Of a DNA stretch of 64,000 bases, positions 1-13,295 are shown piece by piece. The notes under the pieces are model-generated. The model ran no database searches. It had not been told where the DNA came from and saw nothing but the letters and a program-made list of their open reading frames with translations. Positions within the stretch are counted from its first letter, which is position 1; every line of letters begins with the position of its first letter. The DNA comes from Paratinospora sagittata (taxonomy: Eukaryota > Streptophyta > Magnoliopsida > Ranunculales > Menispermaceae), in contig CM069607.1 of NCBI GenBank assembly GCA_035771175.1, positions 8,172,501-8,236,500 on the forward strand, read 5' to 3'. Made by a program: the position numbers and the translations under genes.

Positions 1-641
1 GTCTCCATCAACCTTTGAAGCAGAGGTTTTTCTTCTTATATAAATAGTCTCTCCGCCTGAAAACCGGGACCATATTAGCAGATAAGAATAGAGACAACTA
101 GGAGATGTTCTCAGTAACTTTGGAAAAACAGAAATGCTCATTTATAATATCACTTTCAGATGATGTGCCAACCACAAATTCAGTTTGGATATAGACATCA
201 GAGATATATATAAAAAAGCATTCAAAAAACAATGATGGATACCATATGGTAGCAGCTGCTTCTTCAGAAGCACGTTAGGTCTCAAAATGATGGATACCAT
301 ATGATAAATCCGAACTACCCGCATTATCATACCCTTTTAGCAACAAAATCAAAATAAAAAATTGAAAAAAAGAAGAAGATAAAAAGTGAAAAGGGTAATT
401 ACCTGTTTGCTTATGGACATGAGTACTTTAGTATTCAATGAATGGATTGAACTTTTGGCTCAAAGTAATTGATAGCCACAAGAAAACCTGTTCACGAAGC
501 GAAGAATATTAAGAATTTTCTGTTAGATGGGAAAGAACAAAAACTGAAGCAAAGAAAAAGTCATTTAAATGTTTTGTCTTTTTTTGGTAATTTACCTTAT
601 GGGAATTATTTTGGTGGTTCTTTGCATGTTTTTTCTACCCT
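1..641. other. Downstream flank of the 5-phosphatase gene
   Basis: The first bases right of this stretch are the stop codon of the minus-strand 5-phosphatase, so its 3' untranslated region and terminator should lie here. I see AT-rich DNA and a short local repeat (an ATGATGGATACCATATG-type string near 229-246 and again near 287-303), but no other gene. Confidence 0.5.
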
Positions 642-3600
642 TTATAAGAAATTAAATTCCGTGTATCCATGAGAGTATGGCAACAGCTCTTCAACCTCAA
701 TCCGAGAACTAGAACAACTCATACTTCTCTTAATTCGACTTTGGTTAATTGATTGAACCTCAGCTAAAAAGATGCTATAAACTGGTCTATGATCTGAGAA
801 CCTAGATTCTCCACGAACATATGATAATTGACGGAGCCCTCCTCCATACCACAAGATCCGGTCACACCTTCAATAAATCAAAAAATATCAAGTCAGCTCG
901 ATATGATTGGTTCTTAAAATCCATGTCAGAACACACTCAGAAGCATAGTCTGGAGCTTCGTAGAACCTTCTTATGCTCTAGGCTATGCTTCTGAGTACGT
1001 TCTAACAACCGAGAATTGTAAAATTTGGAATAAGATACCCCATGATTACCATGCAGGTGTTCGTCGCTTCTCTTTAGGATGCATGTCATCACCTGCATAT
1101 CGATCCGAATTATTCGAATATTTGTATGTAGGTGGGAAATATATTTTTCCTTCATTCCATCCGACAAAAACATTGCCTTGTTTCTGCTGTACCCGAAGCT
1201 GCTAAAAAACAGCCAAAGTTTCAAGATTGATTCTCCGTAAAAAAATAAAAATGGAAGCTCAATGACAATGGCTCTGACACAAGAGAACCATCCTATTTAA
1301 AGAAGCAAGTACAGGGCCCAAGGTAACTTGCCTGGTCATTTTCCAGTAATGCCTTCCAGTTATGCATCTCGACAAGGGCTTTCACAGAACGGTAAGAGAG
1401 GGCAATCCGATAATTCAAATCTCCAAGCCATATAACACGACTGGACATGATAGGGAACAAGAACCACATCATCAGAAGAGACACAATGTAATCAGAAAAA
1501 AGTACAAAGTATTGTTTCTTTTTGAGAGAATGTTAAGGCAATTGAATTGTTCTTACTCGTGCTCAAGTATTGTCTCCGGTGACTTGTCATCTTCCATGCC
1601 ATGAACCCTCGGAAACCTAGTTTTTCTTAGGATCTCATTGACATCAGAATTTCTTCTTAGCTCGTCACCATCCTTCTGTCCTGAGGTTAAATGAGTACAG
1701 ACAAAGCAAAAGCTTGTTTGATGAAAGGACATGCTGATCGAGATCGAGCCCTGTAAAATGCAACATCATTTAAGTACTAAACAAAATTTTATAAATTGAA
1801 ACAATCATAACAATTCATCTAAAAACAATGTACCTTGTTTCCAAGATACCCCATTAATCCTCTGCCAACGCATGAGACTTTCATGCTCCGAACATCATCT
1901 CTAAGATCACTCTTCACCCACACCGTAAGGAATATACCAACCATTTGCTTACTAGCAACAAGGCAGTACCTAGAACTCCCTGTCGGTCTATCTCTGTCCT
2001 CTGTAGAACCCGACCCACCATATGACATTGGTGAATATAGCATTGTACTTGGGGATTCCACGGTCCCATTATCATCATCGGAGGAACCCCACCTGAAATT
2101 TGGGTCAAAATCACTTGGCCTGTGGCCAAAGAAAACCCGATCACAGACACTGAACCGGCGATCAAGTCTTGGCTGTGAAACTGACATGTCGTTATCCATT
2201 CGCATGCTGCGACTTAAGGATTGGAACGATCTGCGCTGGAAAAAAGATGAAGCTTTTTGCCTTGTTGATCCTTCAAAATCAGCATTCAATTCTGCGATTG
2301 GATCAGGGATTGGAGAAGGTGTGTGGCAACACCCACTTCCACTTGTGCCAGGAAGATTGTTTAGAGTCTTTCGGATGAGAGCTAGCCATTTCTTTGCAGG
2401 GCCATCGTCTTCTGTTCCCAAAACATTTCCAGCATTCAAAGGAACAATTTCTTGAAACCTGATAGAGAAATGGATCAAACTGTCTTGAATTGGTAATCTG
2501 AATTTCATAGTAGTATTAGAGAATAACATTGGAAAAACAAAAAAGAATTATTTACGAATGGTCATTACCCGATTACATAAATATCGGCAGGAGGTGATGT
2601 GTGGAGCCAATCTTCAAGATTCATATAATTTGGTGGGGATTTTCCACCCACATTCCATGTAGTTACAAAGATCCTACCCCCATTAAAGATAATTGAATTG
2701 AGAAAATTAAGAACACTTGAAAAATTTTGAGAGATAACATAGTAAAACAATCAATAGGAAGAAGAAGAAGAAGAAGAAGAAGACACATACCTGTAGTTCT
2801 GCAAATCAATAACTTGAGATGTTTCAAGATCAATCTTTCCTTGCCAAGCCCGATCAGAGTTCCTTTTATCCAATCTTTCTATGTGTCCCAAATTTGGAAA
2901 GACAGATTACTATTAGTAATAAGAATCAAAAGAGGGCAATAAATTTAGAATTTCTAAAATTTAATTTGATGGGGGGGTTTGGAAGAGTGAGAAGAGCTGT
3001 GGTCCAAAAGCTACAGTGTTGGAATCCAGTCTGATACTACTGTACCTGTTTTACTTTTCTTGATAGTGCAAGCCTCCCTCTCTGAGAAGCTGTTCCTCCA
3101 TTCTCCATCACCACCTGAAAAAGATGACAAAAATAAAGTTGTAAAAGCTGTGTTGAGTAGCCATGAATGCATCATCCCCACATATTCAAAACAGCAAAAT
3201 CAAGAAGGAATATTTATTAATTTTCAACTTTCACTAAAACTAATATGAAAAATAAATTGCAAGAACAAAACACCCATCAAATCAGAAAATTATTGTTGCT
3301 GAAGAAAACCAATGCTAAGGAATCAAATTAAAACCCAAAGCAATTTGTTTACAAACCCTAGAGTTCTACAAAAGAAAACCACCATTAGAAACAAAATACA
3401 GTAAAATTAGAAGAAAATCACATAGACCCACCTCCATAAACAACTTCATCTGCGTGAAAATCATCTGCTTTGCTCTTAATATTGAACCATTTTCTAACCA
3501 AATTCTTGGGCCATGAGAGCTACTTTCACATAAACCAGAAAGAATCAGCAATCTCAAAACAAACAAAAAAGAAGAAGAGAAACAACTGCTTGGTCAAGAA

Positions 3601-3651
3601 TCAAGAAGTAAGTCTCAAAACCTTGGATTTCTTTTGAGCTCCATCTCTCAT
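642..3651 (-). CDS. Type I inositol polyphosphate 5-phosphatase, ten exons, 560 aa
   Basis: Removes the 5-phosphate from inositol phosphates and/or phosphoinositides. I read ten exons: 3622-3651, 3432-3519, 3046-3114, 2791-2878, 2569-2673, 1834-2458, 1557-1750, 1332-1440, 1050-1198, 642-867. They sum to 1683 nt, open throughout. The N-terminus is basic ([20 protein letters not shown]). The catalytic domain starts near residue 92 ([10 protein letters not shown] ~97-106) and has WLGDLNYRI (~404-412), RTPAWCDRILW (~481-491) and [10 protein letters not shown] (~510-519), the signatures of this phosphatase family. Exon 6 (625 nt) carries a Ser-rich insert between [14 protein letters not shown] and the rest of the domain, as in plant type I enzymes. 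No WD40 domain is present, so it is not a type II enzyme. The start at 3651 ([10 protein letters not shown]) fits the plant N-terminus. The intron after exon 8 begins with GC, not GT. The plant family has many paralogues; the clade near Arabidopsis 5PTase5/7/8 looks closest, from memory. Confidence 0.93.
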
Positions 3652-4480
3652 TGTTTCAATACTTCTTCTTCATACAGCTCTCCAGCTTGTTCAACTCCCC
3701 CCGGTTCTTCTTCTTAGAACAAAGAGAACAACAATTGATAGAAAAAGAACAAAGCAATTCAAGAAAAAAGAATCCAGAACTCTTCCACCCAAATTCTGGG
3801 ATTCCCTTCCTCTAACAAGAAAGTTAGAAGAAGAATACAGAGCTTATGAGAAACAAATGGGTGTGCTCCTATTCCTATGTTTGCTCAATTTATCACCAAA
3901 AAAAACCTTTCTTGGTTTCAGATTCTGGGTCTTTCTCAGTGAATAAGATATGAAAGATACCCAGTTCAAACTAACAACAATGAAATTGTTTGAACTTTTT
4001 TCTTAACAACAGAAACCAGAGGACCAAATAGAAGAAAGTAACAGTAAAAATCAAACCAGGAGAGAACACTGGAAGAGAAGGGGCAGTAGAGACAACACTT
4101 CTTAAAGCATGGATGTTAGAAAAAGAAAAACGAGGTTCTTAAGGAAGAAGAGGACAATGTAGCAGACAGGAGGAAGAGAGTTTTAGAGAGAGAAATAGAG
4201 TCTTCTCTCTTCAAAACCTCGGTCTGAGTAGAAGAGCAAAAGTAATGTCGAATTTGAAGAAGAGAATAAAGCAAAGTAGAGCTCATTGTTGAGTCCTTTT
4301 TTTTTAACCACAAAACCCAAGAAAAAATGGGCGCAATTGCTGAATCACACTCACTCAAATTCACAAAAACCACACCGATCTTTACATATAAACTAGCCGG
4401 GCAGCTGCCCAAATTGCTTCATCTCACTTTCTCTCTCCACCCTTTTCTCTGTGTCTCTATCTCTCTCTACACCACCCCTG
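3652..4480 (-). promoter_or_regulatory. 5' leader and possible core promoter of the 5-phosphatase gene
   Basis: Upstream of the 5-phosphatase start codon. On the gene's strand there is a TATA-like stretch (TTTATATGTAAA, 4392-4381), followed by about 700 nt rich in CT and GA tracts before the ATG. If transcription starts just downstream of it, the leader holds an upstream ATG at 4286 that opens a 56-codon ORF ending at 4116, which could lower translation. This is inference from sequence only; a leader intron cannot be excluded. Confidence 0.3.
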
Positions 4481-7400
4481 CCCACGGTCAGTAAATATTT
4501 TTTGGGGGTCATCTAAAATGCCTTAGGAACTGTACCCATTCTTCCATTTGGTCTTCCATGTAAGAAGAAAAAGCAGTTAAAGAAGCAAAAAAAAGATAAA
4601 GGGTATGTATCCTGCAACAGTTTGTTCCTCTCTCTTTCTTTCTCTGTCTTCCTTTTTCTTTTTATATCAACACACCAATCCACACCACCACAACAACAAC
4701 AACAACAATAACACAACACAAGCTTGTGTCCTTTGATTTCTCTGGTAAAAACTAGTGCTTTAAGGGTCTATTGGTCTACTTTGATTTCTTAATGATTAGG
4801 ACATTTGGGCTGTTCAAGTTATTACTCTCTGTGAACAAGGGAACGAAGGAACTTTAAGGCTGTTTATGTTTAGGCTTTGGAGGTTTGTAAGATTTTTAAG
4901 GATTTCTTGGGTTTCCTAAACTTTTTTATGTTATCCCCCCCCAAGTGAATCTTCTCAAAGCTCTCATCTGTTGCTTCTGATATTATGGAATTACTTGCAT
5001 GAATATAAGAATATCTTAACTAACTTTTAAGACCGTCAATTAGTTTTGAGGCAAACCTCTTGTGCCATGGCCACTTGCCAAGACACTCATACGTCATTAA
5101 GTGGAATGTCACTATGTTTTTTTAGTGGTATTCGTTTAAAGTAGACTAGTCTCTATGATGCACATTATGTAGCCCAAAAAAAATCACCTAGATTACAAAA
5201 AAATAAAATAAAATAAAGAAAAATATTAATCTAACTACAAAAAGTGTAGCTACACATTCACAGTTATTTGATGGATGTGTGTTGCATATTTTAAAATGTG
5301 TAACAAATAATTTAATAATTATACATGTGTAGTTACACTTTAAGTTGTATTTTTTTTATAGTTAAATTAACATTTTTTTAAAATAAATTTAAAATAAAAA
5401 TTGAGGGTTTGTTTTAGCTAAATCTAAAAATAGGCAATTAGGGTAGTTATCCTAATAAAGAAATCTTGGAGGTCCCAATTCTTTTTCTTAGAAGCTACCA
5501 AACTTTGTGTATGTTCATAGATTAGTAGTACCTTGACTAGGTTAGTTAATTAAACTAGATTCCCCTCACCGACCACGCTTTCTTAGGGGATTGTGTAAGA
5601 ACTATCTATTAACCAATCTCCTTTCTCATTGCCTATACAAAACAAGGTTTGAAAAAATTTAACTTAATATAAGCTCTTGAAATTTGAAAAATATTGATTT
5701 CCTAAGCTTAAACACATGCTTTGTATAGGAAAATGTGTCTTGTTCTCTTAGGGTTTAGTACCATTAATTAGTAGTTATCATATTGGTAGGCTATATAGCA
5801 ATCAAGTAGTTTATTAGTTTATAGTGTTTTAAGGGATTATAATTTTATAGTGTTTGAAGGCTAGATATGTCTCAAATGAGAATTCCTAACAAACCCTAAA
5901 ATATATATATATATAGTGAAACTTCCACTAGCATAATAGCTAAAATGGGTCCCAAATTGAAAACCTAGAGGGATCGACGTGGCGGGCAATGATTGGGTGG
6001 AACTTGAAAAAATGCCATTCTTGTCAGTTTCCTAGTGGGAAGCCAAACAGGTGGGATTTCTATCTAAAATTATGTCCAACATGGTAATCTAATCACCATA
6101 ATTACCTAGCAATATATAAGTCTCTCATAATAATTATAAGATTATAAGGGGTTGTTTTTGTATGAAATCTAGAACAAAGCTTGTCCTTATTTAGGCTTCA
6201 ATGATGTGGGTATGAATATATATATATATAGAAGAAAAGTGAAAGATTGAAAATAATAATAGTAACAATAATAATAATAATGGTAATGTATTTAAAAAAA
6301 GTGAAATATTGTATGAATTAAAAGAATAGGGCCCATGTGGTGGATGCGTATCTAAAGCGCAGCAGAGAGAGGCCCTACACTGCCACTCCCCCCTTTTTTT
6401 TTTGGGTTTACCTTAAAGAGTACTTAGGGTTCGTGAATTAAATGGAATCTTAAAGGAACACCATACATTTGGATTCAATTAGAGCATCATGAGTTTTAAG
6501 TAATCTTATGACATATATGGATAATACCATTTCTTTTTTCCATGAGATTTTTATCCATTTTTAAGTCTTCTAATATGCCTTGAATTAAGACCTTTTTAAT
6601 TTATTTTTCCCAATATGAAACAATACTACAAAAATATATATATTGGGAATATTCATATTTATACTATTTATAAAGTCAAAATTCCTTAATGATTGATGTG
6701 TTATTTTTATCATAAGTTCATAACTTTTTTTTTAATATAAAACTGTTTGATAAATTTATATATATTTTAAAAAATTACATTTACAGGTAATTTAGTTATA
6801 ATAAGGCGTTAAAAGATTTCTTTTTTATTTTTTATACCGGTTTTCAGGCATCTTGGTTTCTTTTATAATGTTAGTAAATATAAAACTTATTATAAGTTTT
6901 TTTTTTTTTTTTGTAACTTTCATCCCCTTTTTATCATATGCAACGCAAGTGACAATGGATTAGTTATTATAATGAAAATACTTGAACAGTTGATGATTAA
7001 GTGTCTAAAATGCTTCTCAAAAGTTTATCATAAGTTTTTATTAGAAAAAACTTTTATTATTAACAAAGATAAAATAGTAATTTTGTTTTCTAACTATTTT
7101 CAATTTGATTGAAGAGTAAAAAATTTTATACTAATCTTAAATATATAAGATCCAAATTTAAGTAGAATGGGCTAAATTATATAACACTTTAACAAGCAAC
7201 AAAATGTAAGGGTGATGAGTTCAGGAAGTAGGAGTAATCTCCAGCTAGTAGACCCACCATGCAATAGTGGGCCCACAAAAAAAAAAATTCAAATAGCTTG
7301 GGTACAAATCAAACACAATATTGAATAAAATTGTAGAAGAAAAATAGTCTCCCAATAAAGTTGACTTTTGACCCTGTCACCCTGGTGTATACATTCTATT

Positions 7401-7526
7401 GGTAGGACCCATTGAAGTATGGGACCAACCGAAGTACTGAATCAGAAGCAGTTGCAGGTGCAAGAAAAACAAAAGAGAAGGCAAGGCAGCCACAGCAGTC
7501 TTAGAAGAAGAAAAAGAAGAAGATGA

Positions 7527-7577
7527 TAATAATAATAATAATATCCGTAGTAATAATAATAATAATAATAATAATTT
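7527..7577. repeat. AAT/TAA microsatellite
   Basis: A trinucleotide run (ATAATAATA...) interrupted by a short ATATCCGTAG segment. Simple-sequence repeat only. Confidence 0.8.
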
Positions 7578-7680
7578 TTAAAATGCCCTTATGCATGGGG
7601 CCAAATGGAGGAAAAATGATGTGTCAAGAGAGAAGAAACAGTCAAAGGGCAAACTTTGATTAAGTACTTTGGCCAAGGTC

Positions 7681-7728
7681 TTTCTCTCTCTCTCTCTCTA
7701 TCTCTATCTCTATCTCTATCTCTCTCTT
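7681..7728. repeat. TC / TCTATC microsatellite
   Basis: CT dinucleotides grading into TCTATC hexamers, then back to CT. Pyrimidine tract without an associated coding sequence. Confidence 0.8.
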
Positions 7729-10355
7729 CTCTTTTGCCTTTCCAGATTTGAATGAATCTCCATTACTCTCTTTCTCTCTCTGCACTCTTCTTAAAATAAA
7801 TAAAATAAATAAAAACCACTCTTTGTTTAGCTTTTACAGTTTGTGCACATTTCATGGGTCGTTTGGCCCTTTAATTTGATTTTCTTACTTGCCTTCTTGG
7901 CACGGAAACAGCATAGCTTCAAAGCAACTTTGATTTGATGAATTAGGGTTGTATTTTTTTTTTAATTTTATTTATTTATTTAATTTATTAGGTTATATAT
8001 AGAAGGAGAACATACACGGCCTGTGTTGAGTGATACACCTATTTTCAACATTCTATGTGGCCGGCAATGGAAGCTGGAATTTAGGTAACTAAGTGACTTA
8101 CAGGAGTGCATAGCATTATATATAATTTTAAGATTTTATTTAAATTTTTAAAAAATAAAATAAAAATGATAGTGGTTTTACAATTTCCAAAGAAAATCTG
8201 GTTTTCTCATATTCATGCAGCCCATAGGTTTTTTTTTTTTTTAATGAAATCAACTTCAAAAAAAAGAAAGTTTCTTTTGATTTCTCCAAAAAACAAAAAA
8301 AATCAATGAAATGCCCATTAAATTATTGATATTTTGTTGATATGTTAGGCATGTATGTATACTCTGAAATAATAATTCCTCAAAATAACTGATAAATCAT
8401 CAACATAATAAAAAATTGAAATAAAAATTAAAATAAGTGGAGTTTTAATGAAGAGGAAACTATATGTATTAAAGATAAATATTCAAAGAGTGGAAGTGGG
8501 GGAGCATTGACAAGGAAGTGAAATAGCAGGAAACATAAACATCAAACCAACCAAGCTTCTTCATTAATAAAAACCAGCCTGAAGAGTACTGAAGACACCC
8601 TTGTCATGGTTATTACTCCTAATTGCTAAGCCCCCAAGCCTAGAAATGTTCATGACCATCCATATCAAAGTTGCCCATCAGATCACATTTTCTTTCCCCA
8701 TCTTTCACCATCCATGCCATAAAAGACCCTCCCATCACCCATTCACCTTTCACCTCAAAAATCATTGATCCCTGCTGCCCATCATTAAATATTTCTATTT
8801 TTTTTGCTTTATTATATATTTTTTTATGTCTATTTTCATTTATTATTGTTTTTTATTATTATTATTTTGCTGGTAAGCGTGTCAGCGACACCTACTAGGT
8901 GATATCTTCTTTCGTTTTACGCCGAGACTAAGCCACCTACATTCAACCCGAATTAAATCACAAATGTGCAAAGATCTCATAATAAATAATAGTTTCACAC
9001 ACAAAAAAAGTTTTGAACTTACGATCTCGCTTAAAAAGATCGGATGCCAAGTCATCTGAACTAACCAAATATTGATTATTTATTATTATTTTTACCTATA
9101 TCAACAAGAGTTTGTAAAAACTCTATCAAGTTCACTTAACTTGGAGATTCTAAGTTTAAGTTCGTAAATTTACTTCTAACACCAACTTTTATAGGTAAAA
9201 TCGAGGTGTATGCAAGTTGGTCCAAACACCTCTATAATTAACAAAAGAAATAAATTTTTTTTTTTTTACACATGCAAGTATGGCGTACCCAATACTTGAC
9301 CCACTACAGTCGTGGGATAATCCATCCTTTAAAAATAGACTAATCTCATACTAACGGTTAGACATCGTAATATACAACTCTAAGCCTACTGTCAATCACG
9401 CTATTTACTTAAATTGTAGAAATTTTTATTTCGAACTCCACCGCAAGTTTTTAACCCGTGACCCCATGAAATAAACGTGGAGCTACGGCTACTATGTCAA
9501 ACGCACGTTGGCAAAAAAAAAATAAAAAAAAAACATAAAAATAAAAATAAAAAATTGGTTAACGAAATGGGGCTTCAATGGAATGGATAGGATTATTCAG
9601 ATTTTTGTGGTGGTGAAAAAACAAAACAAAAAAGCCAAAATTTTCCTTATTTTTCAATTTATAAATTTAGATATGCAATTATTATTTTTTCTGTGGAGAA
9701 AAAAAAGGTAAGATAGCTCTGTCAATTGGGGCGCAAACGCATGGATGTAGAAATGTCAGAAGGCAGTCAAAATCATATAAATAAATGCAACCCACCAAAC
9801 AAATCCTTCCAATCATTTCCATACAAAAATACACGCTAATTTAATTATCACATTTCATTTAAATAAGTGTTATAAAATACAAAAGGGTATTTCTTTAATT
9901 AACATTTTTTTAAAATAAAAAAACTATTTCTTTTCACAAGAAATATAATAAGCATTTCTCAATCCATTTTCTTTAATCATTTATTGATTTAAACTATTAA
10001 GTAGGTATGAAAATTAATCTAATTTTTTTTTTAATAGTTGTTTTAAAGGGCTAAACTTATCTCAATAAATGATAATTTTGATATTTAGAAAAAAAAAAAC
10101 TGGTGATACCAAAAACATTTTCTTTTATCATGGCATAAATAAGTCCATCTACCTATATTATTATATCTTTTTATCACAAATTGAAAACTCTGAACCATTA
10201 CCAACAAGACGAAAGTCAAATGTACGATCCATTAATTGAGTCCTTGTATATAACCATATAAAAGCCAAAGCCAGGTAGCTTTGATAGTAGCCTCACACCT
10301 TACACATGCAAGAGGTGTGAGAGGGGTGAGAGGTGTGAGTTTCTCTTTCTCATGT

Positions 10356-10491
10356 AATGTGAGTAGGCTTGGTTCAAATAGTTATTTGTGAACCTACATC
10401 TCCATATGCCTTAATATGTTAAATGTGAGTAGGCTCGGTTCTAATACTAATTTATGAACCCGCATCTCCTCCTCAGATGTCTTAATATGAT
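10356..10491. repeat. Two-copy tandem repeat, about 65-70 bp
   Basis: Copy 1 starts AATGTGAGTAGGCTTGGTTC at 10356. Copy 2 starts AAATGTGAGTAGGCTCGGTTC-like at 10421. Both then read through a GAACC.GCATCTCC-like middle and a CTTAATATG end, with scattered substitutions and small indels. Function unknown. Confidence 0.6.
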
Positions 10492-13295
10492 CTTAACAGT
10501 GTCAAAAATATAATAAATAAATAAAAAATGGTCTTAACAATACCTACTATGTTATCCTATTTAAGATGAATGAAATATTATAGCAAAAAAATATATAAGA
10601 AAAAAAAACACAAAAACATGTGATGTTACTATCCTAAATCCCACATCAAAAAATGTGTAAAATATTATTATTATTATTATAAAAATAAATAAATAAATAA
10701 AATTCATCATTTTATAAGTGGGTTATGAAGCCATGAGTTCTGCTTATGAGCTCTTGAAGCCCTCTTCCTTAATATATTTGATGAAAGACCTACAGAAAAT
10801 ATTGGATTCAAATTTATATAATCATCTATGATGCCAAGCAATCGAAAATATTAAGTTAAGTTAAATAGAAACAAGAATATAATCTAAAATACTAAAAATT
10901 TTCTCTATCTCTATAGGCAGAAAAAGAAAGAGAAAGAGAGAGAGAGGAAACTCAGCAATCAAAGAAAAAAATTACTAATATTCTTGAGAAAATCATTCTC
11001 AAAAAAGAATAATTTTCTCACTTATACATCAAACATGCCTTAAACCTATCTTGCTAAATCTTAGACCTACCAACTTTACTTGTTCATCCTCGGTTTAAAA
11101 GGTCTAAGACCAATTTTAAGTAATACGAAAAAGATTCTCACCAACTTATTTACGTGTACTTCATCAATAATTGTCGAACCCATCATATCATATTCAGGAT
11201 CCATCCATTTCACGAAAGCCAGACCACTCCATCTAAAGATAGCATCATGATTATGCTATGTCTGTAATGCAAATCAAATCTTTACAACAATAACATTTTT
11301 CTTTTTCTTTTCTTTTTTTTAATTACGCGCCGACGATAGGGACGAGTAAAATGAAGGTTCAAAACCCTAACTTCGGATCTAAGAACAACTAGGCTAGACC
11401 CAAAGGCCTAAGGAACCACCACTTAAAAAGGGATTCTAACCATTTAAGAAGGTAACTAGATAAGTTTTCCCATCTATTAAAACAAATTATTTTATCTCTA
11501 GTTATAACTGTTTACTTCTCCATATTAAAAGAAAATTGTCTATATTAAAGAAATCAACACAATATAAAAACAATGAAGCAAATTTGCTAAGTGGAAAAAA
11601 TATGGCATATGTTAGCATCATAATTAAGCAACTGATATAAACCAAAAAATGCCTTTAGTCTAGAGGTATTTTACAGACATCTCATATATTGTCTCCAAAT
11701 GGAAAAAAAAAAAAATCATCGCTTAAGTTGAGACATTTATGAAAAAGTGTAGATCAGTCATTTATGTTTATCCTGACATTCATTTTAAGCATAAGAGAAC
11801 AAATAAAAAACAACTTATAACCCGAGTAGAATACATGATTTAATTATAAGATGATTATGAATGAACAAATGGCCCTCGTGATACGAATATAGTTCCAAAC
11901 ACATTCATCAACAATTTACAAAACAAGTTACAGAAGAAGCATGGAATGTTGCTGTTTTGCGTTCCATAATAGAAGAGAGATGAATCCAAACAAATTCTTT
12001 TCATAGGAATCTACAAATTCATAGAAAGCAATGGTTACCCACTCCAAAAGTTTAGCATAATTCTTCTCATAAAAAGCAGAAAGTTCAGTGATCTCAGGAA
12101 TGAACCAAAGTGAAATAAACTAAAATATTATAATCTGACATTCCTAAAATGCCTAACTATTTGCAACAGAACTGAAAGTTTTGTCAACTAATGTCTTAAT
12201 CCAGTGATAAATCAAAATTCATTGTTAGCTATCTACTCATTGTGCAAAATTCATCACCTGACCCAAACCCTAAATTCTTCGAATGATTTCGTTGGTTGAT
12301 TATCCATATTTGAGCATGTCATCTTGGACAGTTAAACCATAAAACTAATTATAGTTAGCATGATGATAATAATGATATATCATGAATTCAGAAATGGCTA
12401 GGGTTACCACATCAGATACAAAATTTGCATATTAAGGTCATTGAACAATAAATCAAGATATTTTTACAAAGGTCTACTATGCTCTCTTTCTCTCAACTAA
12501 TGTAGCTCTTCCACCATTGCAATTGTAAGCAACAAGGCAATACTGTAGAAATTAAAATGGCACATGAACACACTAATTGGCTGTATATTTGAATCAAACG
12601 CATCCATGGTTACTAAAAGACACACTTGATTGACAAGTTCTGTTAGTTTTGATTGAAACCAAGAAAATCTAGCAAACAAACCCGATAAATAAGAAATAAC
12701 AAATAGTCACAATTAATAAGGATTCTGCAGAGTAACTACTGATTGTTTCATTTAATCATAAATGCAAACACTTCAAACTTTAAGTTAGCAGAGGCTTCTT
12801 GAGTATGGTGTACTGGAACGATATGCCTTCAAGTTTAGTTTGAAAAGAACTTGAAGCCTCATAAGTCAGATCATCAATTTGTGCAATTTTCTCTTCTGTC
12901 TTGACTAGGTTAATGTCAACAGAGATAATATGTGCGTAACCAAGAAAACAAAAAGAAAGCAATAACATTTCCATACAAGATGGAAAATAACACCAAAGAA
13001 ATCAAAAGGCTCATGATAATATGAGCGTTGAGGACTAGTATTGAGTCTGGTAGATTCAATTAATTTGAAGTTGAAGCTATTTGCTACGTAGGCAGATTAA
13101 ATGATGGCAATCCAGAAAAGCCTAAAAAAAATTGATGCTGACTATGATAAATGCATCGTGAAAGAGCACTAGAAATCCTGAGTGACAAGCTAAATACATC
13201 TGGTTAGTTAAAAGTTGAATAGGATAACTAGAAAGAACACAACAGATAAACAAAGAGTCAAATCCTGCCCATGTAGGCTTAACCGTAGTTGCAAC

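Larger units (their letters stand above)
4481..13287. other. Gene-poor AT-rich spacer
   Basis: No ORF or exon series here resembles a known protein on either strand. I see microsatellites ((TA)n near 5902-5915 and 6217-6229, an AAT-type run near 7527-7577, TC/TCTATC near 7681-7728), many A/T homopolymers, and a local tandem duplication at 10356-10491. Segments near 9000-9070 and 9270-9510 have the look of decayed repeats (runs of stop codons, poly-A/T edges) but I cannot assign them. The pyrimidine-rich block at 7680-7780 resembles a plant 5' leader, but no coding sequence follows. Confidence 0.5.

Noticed and set aside
1835..2455. 206-codon plus-strand ORF
   Set aside because: It is the antisense shadow of 5-phosphatase exon 6, whose minus-strand reading has clear family motifs and splice sites.
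7440..7860. Gene with CT-rich 5' leader, or a microRNA gene
   Set aside because: No coding sequence follows, and I found no known plant microRNA string or convincing hairpin.
12497..12974. Two minus-strand ORFs of 60 and 64 codons
   Set aside because: Hydrophobic AT-rich readings without splice partners or family resemblance; no support as genes.
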